Positions 34,436-46,991 of a stretch of 64,000 nt of DNA are shown piece after piece. The number at the start of each line of letters is the position of its first letter. Position 1 is the stretch's first letter. A program made the position numbers and the translations under genes. Source of the DNA: Cyclospora cayetanensis (Eukaryota > Apicomplexa > Conoidasida > Eucoccidiorida > Eimeriidae). Below the pieces are notes generated by a model. That model ran no database searches. It saw only the letters and a program-made list of their open reading frames with translations, and had not been told where the DNA came from. The stretch is taken from assembly GCF_002999335.1 (NCBI RefSeq), contig NW_020312481.1, positions 1 to 64,000 on the forward strand, in the 5' to 3' direction.

Positions 34436-35675
34436 TTACTTGTAGTCTCTGGGATCCAAACTCCAGCCAAGGTAGTCATCACCCAATTCAACATCCAAGG
34501 GATCCAGATCAGCGTCCTCGGGGACCGTGTTTTGGAGGCCTCCAGAGGGCATAGCTGTGTTGGCGGATTGGGGAATGGGAGTGGTATGAGATCCAGTGGT
34601 GCCTTGGCTGGAGCCGCTAACTTGCAGCCTCAGCGTACTAAGCATGTCCCCCAGCTGCTGCAACTGGACACGCAACTGCTCTACCTGTTGGTACTGCTGC
34701 TTCAAAATCTCATGCTGCGTCTGGAGCAGCAGTTGGCATGCGGGTGCCGCAGCTGATGCGGCTGCAGCCCTATCAAGAGTCTGCGCTTCTTCGCCCCTGC
34801 AGCAACGGCGTGGTCTTGCGCCGCTTGCCGATCTCTCGCCTCCCGTCCTCTTTGGCATGCAAGAATAGAAACGTGCTCTTCTTCGCTGCCAAGGATCAGC
34901 GGCATCCATCTGGGGGCCCTGAGATCCCCCTAGAGGCCTCCTCGGGGAGACTCCAAAGCGCAGCTCAGTCGAGTGACCCCGGCGGGCAGAAGTCTCGCAG
35001 GCTGCAATTCGCAGGACCACAGAGGCGAAGAATGAGACTGGTCGAATACAGCGCAATTTGAACGCATATGTGACTGGGTTGAGCGAGAGCTGCAAGGGCC
35101 TCCGTACGCCGCATGTGCTGCTTACTTGGAACCTCGGACTCATGCATAGCCCGTGCAATTGTTTTGTGAGGACGGCGGCCTAGGCAACGACTCCTGAGAC
35201 GGAGCTGCTCTCTAGAGGGCTGAAACACCACTCCCCCCCATGTAGCCGAGGGACGCTGCTGCCCGCTAGTCGTCGGGGAACAACGTTGTTGATGCTGGCC
35301 TTCTGACAAACACACCCCTCCACCAGTAGAGACGCCGCCAAGGGCTACCAAATCCTGCGGCGTCAGATCCCCTCTACTCCTTGAGGGAAAAAGAGCATCC
35401 GAAAATAAGCCTGAGCCATGAGGGACCCTCTCTGGGTGTCTCAAACGCCCTGCGGAAGCCGCAGGGGGGTGCTCGAGGGCCCCCGAGGCGTTTCTTAGAG
35501 GACCGACTGAAGCAGGTGGAGCGACGGCAGAAAGAGAACCTCTGGAGTAGGCACCAAGAGGCCGGGAATATGCGTCACAGGCCTCAGATACCCACTGTGC
35601 TGCATCTACCGAATAGCCATCTGGCCTGCAGCGTCCGCACGCCAAACGATTCCAAGTAGGAATACAAGCACGCAT
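34436..35675 (-). CDS. Coiled-coil protein of unknown function, two exons
   Basis: No family is recognised. Exon 1 (35675-35126) ends before a GTAAGC donor in phase 1; exon 2 (35001-34436) starts after TTGCAG in the matching phase, giving 371 aa. The N-terminal third contains a Trp/Cys-rich segment (PTWNRLACGRCRPDGY, then VDAAQWVSEACDAY). The middle is rich in Arg, Ser and Gly. A clear amphipathic coiled coil follows near residues 262-305 (HEILKQQYQQVEQLRVQLQQ). The C-terminus is acidic and ends in a tail with aromatic residues, LGDDYLGWSLDPRDYK. The start is taken as the first in-frame ATG after an upstream non-ATG opening. The acidic end and charged body suggest a nuclear or scaffold role, but that is inference only. 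Confidence 0.65.
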
Positions 35676-38600
35676 TGACCAAGTGATCCGCACAGTACTA
35701 GTAATAGTAATATCAACCTAAGAGGGAGGTCGCAAACCTAAGACAAGGCAATTAGAGGAAGGCCCTTGAGGAACGGGGGGGGAGAGGGGAAGGGGTGTGC
35801 GTCAGTGGCTCTCTATCCCCCTCAAGCCAGGGGACTCATGGCCATCGGAAATGAGCAGAGGACGGAGACGCACCAATGCATAAGTGCTCCTACGGCACCA
35901 TCAGAGAAGAGACGACGCTCCTCTGCTGCACCAAGGATCGCCATCACCTCGGTCGTTCTTTGTGATGCTGGAGTTGCGCTGCTCTGGGAGGTGAGGACCT
36001 CCCTCCTCTTGACCCTTTTCGCCTAACTCGGGCACCCCTGTGAGCCTTCGTCGGTCTACGCCTTTCTGGAAGAATCAAATTGCCAGAGGCTCCAAAGAAC
36101 TCGAGTGTAAGCTTCTTTTACCTCCGAGGGGGTGGAAAGCAGAGAGGAGGCCTTCAACCGCGGGGGCCTCCTGGTGGGAAAATGGGGGGCGCAGTACCAC
36201 GACGCTCCAAAACGGGCTATGGCACAGCGTTGCAAAGAATCTGTGTTTTATGGTGCAAAACATCGAATGCCTAATCAAGGGTCTCAAATGGGGAAGCCAT
36301 GAGCGGCAGTACCTGCCTCCTGAGTCTTCCACACACTTCAGCCTCCCTACAGCCTCCGTTCGGTAGCTGTGGGCGCCAGGCTTCAGTTGAAATAACACAG
36401 ACTGGGGCCTCCTAAGTGTATTGTTTTCGGAGGATGGATGGGAGTCAGCTACTCATCTCGCAGCTGCCGAGGCGGAGCCGACCAGTGGCTCAGCCACAGG
36501 GCCTAGCACAGGTTTGCCTGCTTCTTCTTGTGAGAAACCCAGATATTTCGGTATCAAGTGTGAAAATATCGCTTATTGAAGAGTCTCTATGTCAATTAGA
36601 GAACAGGATGTTTCCATCGTTCCCCTGGTGTGGCTACGGCAATAGCGAAGTGCCCTGCCCAAAGACACTGGCGGCTGTACGCCGAAGAAGGTCCACGCAA
36701 TTAAAAGAAAATATTCGGCATCACTAAAATGAAGAAAGTAGTAGGCCATAAGAAAATAGGTGCAAGGAGGAATCCCCTTCTTCCTTAACAGGGTAAAAAA
36801 CGGATTGTCGGTTTCAACTCACAGGGCCCCAGAGAGCTCCAGGGCCCCCTAAGAATACCCACCTTCTCTGTGCTCTCTTATCCGTACTAAATGCAGCATT
36901 TGTGTTCTGCACTGGCTGTCGCAATCCATACTTGTACAAGCTCTCGTATTGCTTATCTGCACTAGCTGTAACATAACTTTTCGGTACTAGCTGTTCCATT
37001 TCCTAGCCATACCAGCTGTTTAATCTCTTATCTGTGCTGCGTGTTGGATCTCTTCTCCGCACGAGGTGTCCTATATCTTTATGCATAAGAGTGACTGCGG
37101 CTGATGCTTTCCACCACATCTGACTTACTATTCTACAGCTTGCAGAAACGCCTCGTTAATGTGCGCCCTGCCGTGCAGCTTCGCTGAACAGCACAATAAC
37201 GCAGACATTCGAGGAGCAATGACAAGCAGAAATGTAACAGGCCACCACACACTGAGGCAGTTGCTGCTGGAGTATATATGCACACTTAAGGGCCATTCAA
37301 GTGCTAGTTCTATCGCTGGGGTGACATTCTATTTGTTCAAGAAGAGTAGCACGTATATGTGCATACGGTTACACTATCCGTAGTGGGCCTGTTGTAGAGT
37401 TGTTGTGCACCTGTGGTCGAATGCCAAGAGTGCGCAAAGGGCGCAGCAGCACGCATCTCTGTTGTCCTCTCTCCCAGCAGGATAGAAGCCTGGAGGGCGA
37501 TAGGCCAAGGAGGGTTATTTTTTCCGCTGAGAAAACATCCTAAATTACATCTTCAGAACCTTTACGCTTTAGTGACAACGGGATTCTTTGTGGACACTCT
37601 TTAGGGTAAAAGGCATCAGATAAGCAACAAAGGGGCAGGCAATACTGCTGGGTTGGGCAGCCTGACTCTTGGTTGGGTACGCTGGTCAGTTGTCAGTCTG
37701 CTTTTAAGGTAGTCCTCACTAACAATTACCTTACAGAAAAACGGTTCTACAACAGGAAGCAAAACCGTGCTCTTGGATACCCGGTCGATGGCCCACCTTC
37801 GATTTTAGTGGGTGAAGGCAGGTACTAGGACTTGCTACTATTCCTTTCAAGTGCTTCTAAAGACTCTCAACTCTGCTCGAACTCCAGTGCATGTATTCGT
37901 CTACAACGTTTCCCACAGCTTGCGTTCAGCTGGTCTCTCTAAAGAAGAAGGGGGGATTGCCCATGTAAACATTTAGCCCTTGCGCTTCCTCATCTGTTTC
38001 TACACAGGGTACGATGATAGGTCCCAGCAGCCCCTCCGCAAGACTCTGTCAGTACCAGTCGCGTTGTACCTTTCTATTTTGCTCTGTACCAAACCTTTGT
38101 GGTGAATCATACATGTAGGCTGTGTCTTCTGTCATGCTCAAGCCCAAACCTTTAACCCAAAGCATCTACGATGCCCTGTGCAAAAAGGCTTCACGCACAC
38201 AGTTCGTCTTTGGGCTAAGTACATATTGAGACAGCGCATGCAGGATATCTTCCTGTAGCTAAAGTGCTACTTTTACGACGGTATTGAGGTATTCCTAGCC
38301 TATCGCTCGTATGGAAACCTGCAACCTTAGAGCCGCAATTGCATTTTTAACCGTTGCCACAATAAAAATATGCCCCCCGTTACGCTAGGATGCACTATCT
38401 CTAGTGTAACTTATCAAAAGGCCAGGCAGGGTGCGGCTAGTTTTTCAATAAACGACACCCGATATCGCGCTTACGTTAACAAAACAACGCACACGTCAAC
38501 ATCCCACATTTCTCTGGTGTATCGAGGGCGAGTGCATGCACCACAAAAACAAAGGAATGCTATCAACCAGAGAGCCGAGTTTTATGAGTGGCACTAGAAC

Positions 38601-39588
38601 ACTTTAGTCCAGAGTTAACACTTCCACCGCGGTTTAGTTTCCGTTCACCATGCTTCCTACCGCGTTGGTGCGAGTGTCAGTGTAGCGGAGCCCTGCGCAG
38701 TAATTTGATACAAGCAAACTAGGGCCTGCAATCAGTATGAACAGTCATGCAAGCACCCGTATATTGAGCGCAAAGAGGAAAGCAGGGAACGAGTCCCTAA
38801 AAGAGGAGTCGCTGTAACTTCAGACTGCCACGCGCTTGGCTTGCTGCTAACTTGGAGATACGGCAGCAACAAAGCGTCAGTTACTCCCCAATTCCGCCAG
38901 AGATCATTAGAGCTCTGCCAATAAAACTGTGATTCATTGAAACATATAACATAAACACGCAATATAATTCCTAGGAGGTCCCGCCCTGTCCTTGAGAATG
39001 GCTGTGCAATGGGGCTGGCGGGGCTGTGGAGGAACACCGGCGGACCTGCATATGAATTAGGTAGAAATTGCTGCATGAATGACTGGTGACATTATTGATT
39101 TCTGCAATGCATGTGCATGTGTTGGCAGCGGTTGATCCCCAAAGAGAGCTACAGGAAGCACCTGTTTGTCTGATTCTGTGTGTGTCAGCCGAACGTGTTG
39201 TCCCGAATTGGCACTTGTCTTTCCTTCAAAGAATTTTTGTTGCTGTTTCTTAACCTACATTTATCATTATTACCCTGTGTCTGTCGGTTTTCATTGCTCT
39301 TTCCACTGCGAAGCTCGGCGTCACGAGCAACCCCCGACTGCGCCCTGTGCGCAGGCTTTTCGGCGACAGCGTTTGCCCGCAGAGCCATCAGGCACTCCAG
39401 TACCAGGCCTACCTAGGGGCACGTAACACCTTAGCGAGGGCTAATCTAAGGCTCTGGGCTCCCCCAGCAAGCCCCCTTCCCAGAAGTGTGAGAGTCAGCC
39501 GGGAAGACCGGGTGCCCGGTGGCACAGCTCGTTGGCAACTGTTGCTCGTATTTGGCTCGGTGCACGTAAAAACCCAGCGGCATTGGCG
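35676..39588. other. Gene-poor, repeat-poor stretch
   Basis: Nearly 4 kb between divergent genes has no frame that I can support. It is AT-richer than the left half of the window and has no microsatellite. A block near 37400-37560 resembles one at 59155-59290 (see findings). It should include the promoter of the CLPTM1-family gene at its right end. Confidence 0.5.
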
Positions 39589-42500
39589 ATGGGGTGGCTC
39601 GGAAAGTCGGTCATGCTTTTTTTCGCCGCCTACTGCGGCTACACAATGTGGGACCTGTATAGAGCCACCTCGGCCCCAAGGGCTGAGGGGCGTGTTTCGC
39701 AGTCTCTCGAGGGCCTTTCTAGGGAAGAACTACAAAAGTTACCGGATGTATTAGTCAACAAGATTGACGTAAGTCCATAGAAGCTCCCTCAGAGGCATGT
39801 TCCCTGTTTACGCATGCCCTTGGCAGCTGCCAGCCACGGGGGCTCTATGGGCTTATGGCTAATGCCTTAAAGGGTGTCGCGCGTGTGCTGGCTTTTGATT
39901 TAGAAGGGATCTTATCTGAACTTCGACATGATGATATCTCAGTATCCGGCTCTTCCCCCCCTAGACCGGGTCCGGCAGCACATGATTTGGCATCTACAGG
40001 AAAAGAACTCAATGCCAAAGGAATTCAGCCTCGTAGGCATCTCTCGCTTTAAGCCGTATTCCTTTGATGAAGAGGAAGATGAGGAGGAGGAGGATTCTGA
40101 AGCAGAGGTCGAAGCAGGGGCGGAGGAAGCTGAAAAAAGCCCAACGCAGGACGATGCAGAAGAGCCACCGTCAGAGGCTTCCTCGGACCGCACGAAGGAT
40201 CATGGCAAGGCAGACACCCAGACCAAGAAGAAACAGAAGAAAGGATGGGTGATGGGGCATCTTTTTTCTGCCTTTAAGAGGCTTAACCGCATCTGGAGGG
40301 CCTGGAGAGATTATTTGGACGTCTCAAGCGGCAACATTGCATCCTTTACGGCTGGAATCCCGCCCCATTATAGGTGATCTTTCCCCGCGACTGTGGTGCC
40401 CCTTACCAGGTTGTCGGCTGCTCAGAGGGACCGGAACGCTAGAGGAAATATGGGGGCAAGAGGCACGAGGGTTTGAAGGAGGAGCAGCGGAAAAAGAGGG
40501 TTTCCCAATTTTAGGGCTTTGAATAAGAGCCTTGCATTATGAGACCACCGTTTTAGCGCTTCCTCCCCATATTCCCTCCATGCTACTTTGTAGTAGGGTG
40601 GTAATGCGCTGCTTCAGAGAAGGGAACCAAACCCTCTATCTACACGTCTTTGTGTCTGATGAAGAGGGCAACGAGTTGCCGCTCCATCAAGTTCGCCGTA
40701 TCACGACCTACATGGTGCCCGGTGAGTCATCCCTGTAGGCCTTTCGACCATCTTTGGATCAATCACTCAGCGGGTAAAAGCCACCACCACCACTATAACG
40801 CGCAAGATGCGTTGAGTTTGCTCGTTTCCTCCTACTCGGCTTGGCTGGCCGTGGCCCTGTGTTGACTGGCTATTTCTCAGAGAAGCACAAAGTCATCAAG
40901 AGATACTTGTTGCAGGATCCAACGGGAAGCGTCCTTCAGAAGAAGCTTGAGGGGCTGCAGGTGCCTGGCGCCCCCATACAGTGCATCCCGGAGTTCGTGA
41001 TGGTGAGCTAGCTGTGAAGGGATTCTCTTTCAGAGACGGCTTAGTCCGACTGCATGCTTAGCGGCACCGATCCGAAAGAATATACTTCTTTCAAGGGCTA
41101 AACTCGCAGCGGAGGTTAGTGGCAGCGCACCGATTTCTGTGATTTGAATGCTCCGCAGGTCGGTCCCGTGATCGAACACCAGCCACTGCACCTGCCAACA
41201 ATGAAAGCCAAGCTTGGGCAGAACTGGCCTTTCATCAACGCGGAGGAACAGGCATGCACGCAGGCAGATCACACAGTTCACTGCTCTTTGAGTTGTAATG
41301 CAGAAACAGGCTGATCTGAGAAGTGTCTTCGTAGGGAGTGGCGCCCCGTGAATGTGCTTGCTCCATCTGGACGTCCTTACGCTTTTCCATCATGTGTTGA
41401 CTGACAACCCCCCCTAATTTGAATTGACCACTTCGTGCGCCGCCGCTTTGCATGGTTGCATGCGTCTTGCGTATTTCTCTTTGGAAACAGCTCTACAGAA
41501 AAGCTGTCTTCTCATCGCCGCATTCTGCCGCCACCGTCCCCGCACTTCTGAGTTCCACGACGCAATGCGGGCCATATACCCCTCCCCACTGTATTGATGG
41601 CTTGTTATTTTCCAGCTTGAAAGCCTACTCCGTGTGTGGCTGCAGACCTATATCTTGCCACCCTTCATTAGCGCGGACATCTCTCCCCAGGACGAGTACC
41701 AACCCCTTGAGACATCCCCCCTGGACGCCGTGCAACCCGACGCCGACGCCGACAACCTCAACAAGCCCTTATTCATCAACGTCATGTATCAGCCAGTCGG
41801 TATGTTAGCTCAGCTCAGTTCGCTCCCTACTTCAGCTTTCCCCTTAGCCACACCCGCACGCTGCCCTGCCCCTAGGGGTCGGTCAGCATCCACGAACGGA
41901 GAATGGCTTTCTAGCTGAAGAGCCGAATATCCCTCTATAGTGAGTGGGAGCAGGCGACCTTCATATGCCGGTATCTGTGGCTGAAAAGCACTGGCGCATC
42001 CCTCCATCGATAAACTCGGTGGCCACGTGCTCTGCTGCGTGTCCACTATAGGGTATGCGTATTGGTACTTACAACAGATGCTGACGGGAAGCTTCGCGCT
42101 TCTAGAGCAAAGGTTTGGGCTCGACGCGTACGACATGAACTCGTTGAAGATGACGACAGCGGCGGCAGCAAAGAAGAACTCTTTTTTGATCCTTGTTTGC
42201 ATATTCTTCTTCTCCCTCGCACACTGCTTCCTCGAACTCACGGCATTGCAGGCAGATCTCTCTTTCTGGCGCAAACAGAAGGACCCCAGCGGCTTTTTTT
42301 CTGTGAGGCTTGTGCTCTCCAGCTTCCATCAAGTCCATAAATGGCTCTCGAAATCTGTAGAGTCCCCAGTTCTGTTGCTTCCGTGGTACAGAATGTGTCG
42401 TCAGGACATCTTTTCCCATGCGAAAGCACCGCGTATGCATGAATTAGCTGAAACTTTCGTGCTGTGGTGAGTGTTGTAGCTGCGAACTCTGGCCTACGAG

Positions 42501-43946
42501 GTGCTGACCGAAGTCATAGTCGCCTTGTATCTCCACGAGAACGATTCCAAGCTTCCTCTTTTCTTTGTTTGTCTTCATATCCTCCTCAACGTCTGGAAGA
42601 TCAGCAAGTTTGTCCGTTTTCATCATTTGAGTGAATGGGTTGCCCCTTACCAACTCGCGCACTGGCTGCTGGCGCTGGCGTTCTAGCGTGCATCGAATTT
42701 TTCGCGTAATGTACTAAGACCTTGCGGCTGTGTCGCAGCTCCCGCTGAGAATTTCATGAGCTTTCTGGTTTCCAATACCTTGTTCGGGACCACAAAGCAT
42801 CCATTGCGTACTGCCGCCATCAATTGTGTTTTTTGGCAATCGGTCTTTCGTCATGTGGCCTTAGGTTCAAGTGTCAGTGAAGCCTCAGTACCCGTTTGTT
42901 CACATACGACGCAAGGGTGCCGCCGACGCCAGTGGTGCAAATCCAAAAGGGGTTCCTCAAGTTCCAGTTCTCGATGACAAGACGCGCGAAGGCGCTGAAG
43001 CATTCGAGTCTAAATGCATGCGGTGGGCAACCGAGGAGAAGGCAGTCGTCAGATGACCTGCAGGAAGCACTTAGTATAACAGACTTGGCGACTGCACGGA
43101 AGACGAACTAGATGGCTTGGTTCTGTGCGTGCAAGCGTGCTTAGCAGTGGGGCCTTAGCGAGCCTCCTTGTGGCTTTCCAATGTTGCATATGCACTCAGC
43201 AAGTTGATGTTTTTCTTGGTCGCACCGCTAATCATCGGGGTTGCCGCCTATCAACTTGTATACGTACCCCAAAAAGGATGGTTAGGAGCTTGTCGCAACC
43301 CCGATTCCCGCGTTGCCATCCCCCGTTTATTCTTGCAACCCTGAAAATGTCGTGGCGCCTTCGGAGGTACAGATTTGCTGTGTTGCCTAGACGTACAAAT
43401 TGATAGATGTGCTGGGGTTTCAGGTGGTCGTGGCTAATCACTAGCGCGGCAGTTTGCTGTTACGGCTTGGGATTCGTCGCAATGACCCCACAGCTGTTCA
43501 GGAATTACTACCTGAAATCCGTGGAGTACATGCCGTGGCGTGTCCTTTGCTGCCAGTTCGTCAATACTTTCGTGGACGACGTCGCCGCTTATGTCATTCG
43601 CATGCCCAAAATGCATCGGTACCTATGATGAGCACACTAGCTGATCCCCACAACTCAAAGTTCAAAATGAGCAGGAGACGGCCAGAGACTGACGTGCCAT
43701 CTAGTGGCTCCTGTGTTTCGGGTCCGCATTCATGGGAAGGCTCCGTCGCAGGCTTCACTCTAAACATGTGAGGTTCCCGCTTCATGTGTACATGGTCCTT
43801 GTGTGTGCGGGTTGACATGCGCATTCAGGATGAGTGTATTCCGTGATGACATCGTGTTTTTGATTCTCATGTATCAGCGGTGGCTATACAGAAATGCCCG
43901 ACTGCCGGAGCAAACAGAGGAGCAAAAAGTGAAGAAAGTCCAGTGA
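39589..43946 (+). CDS. CLPTM1-family multipass membrane protein
   Basis: CLPTM1/CLPTM1L proteins are ER or Golgi multipass proteins; human CLPTM1L has been linked to scrambling of GPI-anchor intermediates. Twelve exons join to 704 aa (human CLPTM1 is about 670): 39589-39768, 39904-40373, 40597-40721, 40881-41002, 41159-41251, 41616-41799, 42052-42302, 42480-42630, 42878-43022, 43200-43280, 43424-43618 and 43829-43946. A signal anchor lies at residues 5-21. Family motifs include TTYMVP, LQADLSFWRKQ, LLNVWKISK, QKGWWSWL across an intron, FVAMTPQLFRNYYLKSVEY, MPWRVL, NTFVDDVAAYVIRMP and FRDDIVFLILMYQRWLY. Hydrophobic helices cluster in exons 7, 8, 10, 11 and 12. Exon 2 adds an acidic Glu/Asp-rich insertion and then a lysine-rich stretch that are not in the human protein. 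Intron 5 appears to have a GC donor, and the exon 8/9 junction is the least certain. Confidence 0.93.
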
Positions 43947-46013
43947 CAGCTCACGGTGATTGTTCAGAGTGCAACTACTTTAAACGCCGGAAGTAACCAT
44001 GGAAAGCTCTTTTGTAGCTGCTATTCACACGGCGTTTTGGAAGAGGCTGCTGGCCTTGTGGAGAATAGAGGAGGAAATTGAGACTAGGGGTATGTGGAGA
44101 AGAATGCAGGGCTATGCTTGCGCCCATGTACGTAGCATATTGCATTTGGACTGATCAAGGATGCATCGGTCGTAATTTCGTTGAATGTGGCTGTTCCATG
44201 AGGCGCCATTGCCATCCGCTCCATGCCTTCCGCGGCGGTTTCCAGAATGCAAGGGTTTTACATGCCGCTGAACTGGATCTTGTTTGAGCGGGGTAATCGG
44301 CCAACCCCAAATTTTTGCACTGCATGTAGGTCGACCTTCCTGGAAGGATCCGGCTGCACAGTTGCTGGTCTCGCCCATCGAAAAGCTGCGTACATCGTGG
44401 CGGGCCTAGGAGGCGGAATGTTTTAACTTACTCCGGTACGTCATTCACTACCGAATTCTATTGATCAGAAGAAATTTGACATCGTCTCCAAAACTGTGCC
44501 TCGCGCCAGGAGGGCTTGGTGTGGGTAACGCTCCTTCTAAAGTCTCCACGGAGAGAGTCTTTTACCGGCTATTACCTGCTTAACAACTGAGTGTTTCCGA
44601 AGGAACTTCCTCAATTTCCCAACCCACGTCACTCAAAGTTTTGACATGAGGCAAGAGGGGCAGCTAAGAGGAAACGAGCCGCGCCCTCTGAGCACTCCGG
44701 GGATTCACAGGTATACAGTAACCCATAGCATCTAGCCCAAACGTACACGACACTGCGTCTTCCTATTAGCAGCAAATACTACTCCGAATTAAACAAGGTA
44801 CATGGATGGGCAAATCAATAGGTCAACTCTTCACTATTCCCTAGGTGAATACATCTAGTGTAGTAGAATATGTTGAAGTGTGGCTTTGCACTGTATATTG
44901 CTCGATTCAGGAGGGTTAGTGTTGAGCATTAGTCTGAGCGGCATTCAGAAAGCACAGCACAGCAAAGTGTTCCATCCCAGGGCATAGCCTGTGCGAAAAC
45001 GCTTAGCTATAACTGAATGGGGGAGCCCGACGAGTCCGCTGCTTGTACGAATGCTGAGCTTTCAGCGGTAACGCAGAGCACAAGTAGAATGGTTCTCGCA
45101 GTGCTTCGTTGCAAAAATTTTAAATTCCTTACTCAGCCTTGTTACTGTGGCCGCATAATTAGAAGGGTTGCTCTCTGTGTTAACCTTGTAAGCTTTCCAG
45201 TGCGTTGGCTATTCAGGTATCGGCAAAGATATGCCACCACGAGTTGGGTGCCTGAATTACCCGGCCTTTGCTTTTAGGCTAAGGACGCAAAGTTGCAGTA
45301 CATTTTTTCCATGTATTTATTGAAGATATTGAGCTGTCCTTCCGTCGTGCGCCGGTATTGACCAGCGCGGCGAGCGCTGAGAACCACCGGACAGCCGCCA
45401 GAACGCCATAGTTTCCACCAAAGTTATCTGAGGCATCCTTACACACCGTTCACAGAGACTCTCTATTTCATTGAATGCTCTGTAATTGGGTGGGTCTGAG
45501 AGCAAAGGCCCTTCCGTCGTGTTTCATGAACGATACAAAGCGAATGCTGCAATCCGTCCTGGTGCGTCAAGGCACAGGGACGGCGGGACCCAGCTTGGGA
45601 CTTCTTCCCGAGACCACATCCTTCCTAGCGGAAAGCAAGAGTCTTATTGCTCATACTTTTATGCAGGAATTTTGAAACTAGGGTGGTTTGACGGACACTG
45701 CTTTAGGACTTGCAGGGCCGACCAATCGGCAAGTGTCGTCGACCACTTTTTAAAGTCATTGCGCAGTGAGTATGTTCAGGTTCTCTCGCGCCCCCCCAAT
45801 CGCTTGCCGTTGACTCGCAGAACAAATAGCATATATATGGTTTTTTTCAACTCTCTGTAAGGCCAATCTTTCATTGACGCTTTCTCGCAGCATCGACGAC
45901 CTAGTTTCCTGAGGAATCTGCTGGCCGTTGGCTTAGCGGTGTCTAGATCTTTCATCCGCTCTTAGACAGAAGTCAGCAGAAGAGCTCCTATTCAAATCTT
46001 TTAAAATTGTAAA
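43947..46013. other. Gene-poor stretch between plus-strand genes
   Basis: Two kilobases hold the 3' end of the CLPTM1-family gene and the upstream region of the 46014 gene. The longest open frame (45486-45860, plus) has no motif. The sequence is repeat-poor, and no RNA gene is seen. Confidence 0.5.
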
Positions 46014-46991
46014 ATGTCCCGGCGAAAGGTCCTCTGCCCCTCAGGGGCCTTCCTGTTCTTCCTTTTGCTTGCGGAGGCTACGTCCAGCATGGCCTCAGCT
46101 TCCTTGGAGAATTCACCAAGAGGCTTCCTAACCCCTTCTACGGCGGCCTCTGAAGATCAGAAGGAGAAGCTGGGAGATCTCAAGGTAAAGTTGGGGGCTG
46201 CACGCTTCCTCTCAGCTGGTAATTCGGTGTCCGCCACGCAAGGCACCTTACGGATTAATGGTTTTAATGCCCGCCTGAACTTCAACAAGATCAAAGTAAA
46301 ATCAAAAGGTGCAGCTGGAATAAAGACCGAGCGCCGGGTGAAGATGCCCTTCACCAAACAACTTGCCCAGATATCAAACCAGGCAGCCGCAGCCTACTCA
46401 CCAGCAAACCAAGTGCTCCCTAGTGACTCCTCCACGGCAACAACCGAAGAGAGGCGGCAGCGGGTGCTATCCATCTTAAGACTTGTATTGCCAGTTATTC
46501 GCCGACGGCTCATGATGGCGCGCATGGGTAACCAGGAGGAGGATCAGCCACCCTCCCCAACGGGCAGCAGCGTCCAGCCCGAGGCCCCTGTGTCGTGCAG
46601 CGAGAACGAGGCAGAGAGTTGTGGACATGCAAATACACAAACGAACACTCAAGAGGGCCAAGTGCCAGAAAATGGAGGAGCAGCTCCACAGGATTATGAG
46701 ATGCTTGCACGGGAGAACATGCGTCTGAGGCGGATGGTGAGAGTTCTGTCTCTTGCTGTGCGTGGTCTCATCCGCCACTCCGTAAAGCTTCAAAGAAAAT
46801 TGGATAGCTTTAAGGAGCAAGGTTATAACAATGCCGCCGTCAGAACTCCCGAAGAGGGCTCCTCAAAGGAGAATGCCACCCCCCCCTACGAAGCCCCCTC
46901 CGTAGAGTCCCCAGATAGCTTCAGATCTAGGAGTGCCACTCTGATCCAACAGTATCCCCGGCCACCGTCCATGGGCTCTCCTGTCAATTAG
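46014..46991 (+). CDS. Intronless secreted basic protein, lineage-specific
   Basis: A single exon encodes 325 aa. The N-terminus has a basic n-region and the hydrophobic core GAFLFFLLLAEATSSMA, a typical cleavable signal peptide with likely cleavage near residues 27-30. The mature protein is basic in its first third (IKVKSKGAAGIKTERRVK). It carries an amphipathic, Arg-rich helix (LRLVLPVIRRRLMMARMG), an acidic Ser/Gln/Glu spacer with two cysteines, a second amphipathic coiled coil (ENMRLRRMVRVLSLAVRGLI) and a Ser/Pro-rich tail. There is no membrane segment after the signal. No family is recognised. Intronless secreted proteins of this type in coccidia are often cargo of secretory organelles (dense granules, rhoptries, micronemes), but nothing here says which. 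The start ATG follows an A/T-rich leader with no other ATG close by. Confidence 0.85.
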   Translation: MSRRKVLCPSGAFLFFLLLAEATSSMASASLENSPRGFLTPSTAASEDQKEKLGDLKVKLGAARFLSAGNSVSATQGTLRINGFNARLNFNKIKVKSKGAAGIKTERRVKMPFTKQLAQISNQAAAAYSPANQVLPSDSSTATTEERRQRVLSILRLVLPVIRRRLMMARMGNQEEDQPPSPTGSSVQPEAPVSCSENEAESCGHANTQTNTQEGQVPENGGAAPQDYEMLARENMRLRRMVRVLSLAVRGLIRHSVKLQRKLDSFKEQGYNNAAVRTPEEGSSKENATPPYEAPSVESPDSFRSRSATLIQQYPRPPSMGSPVN

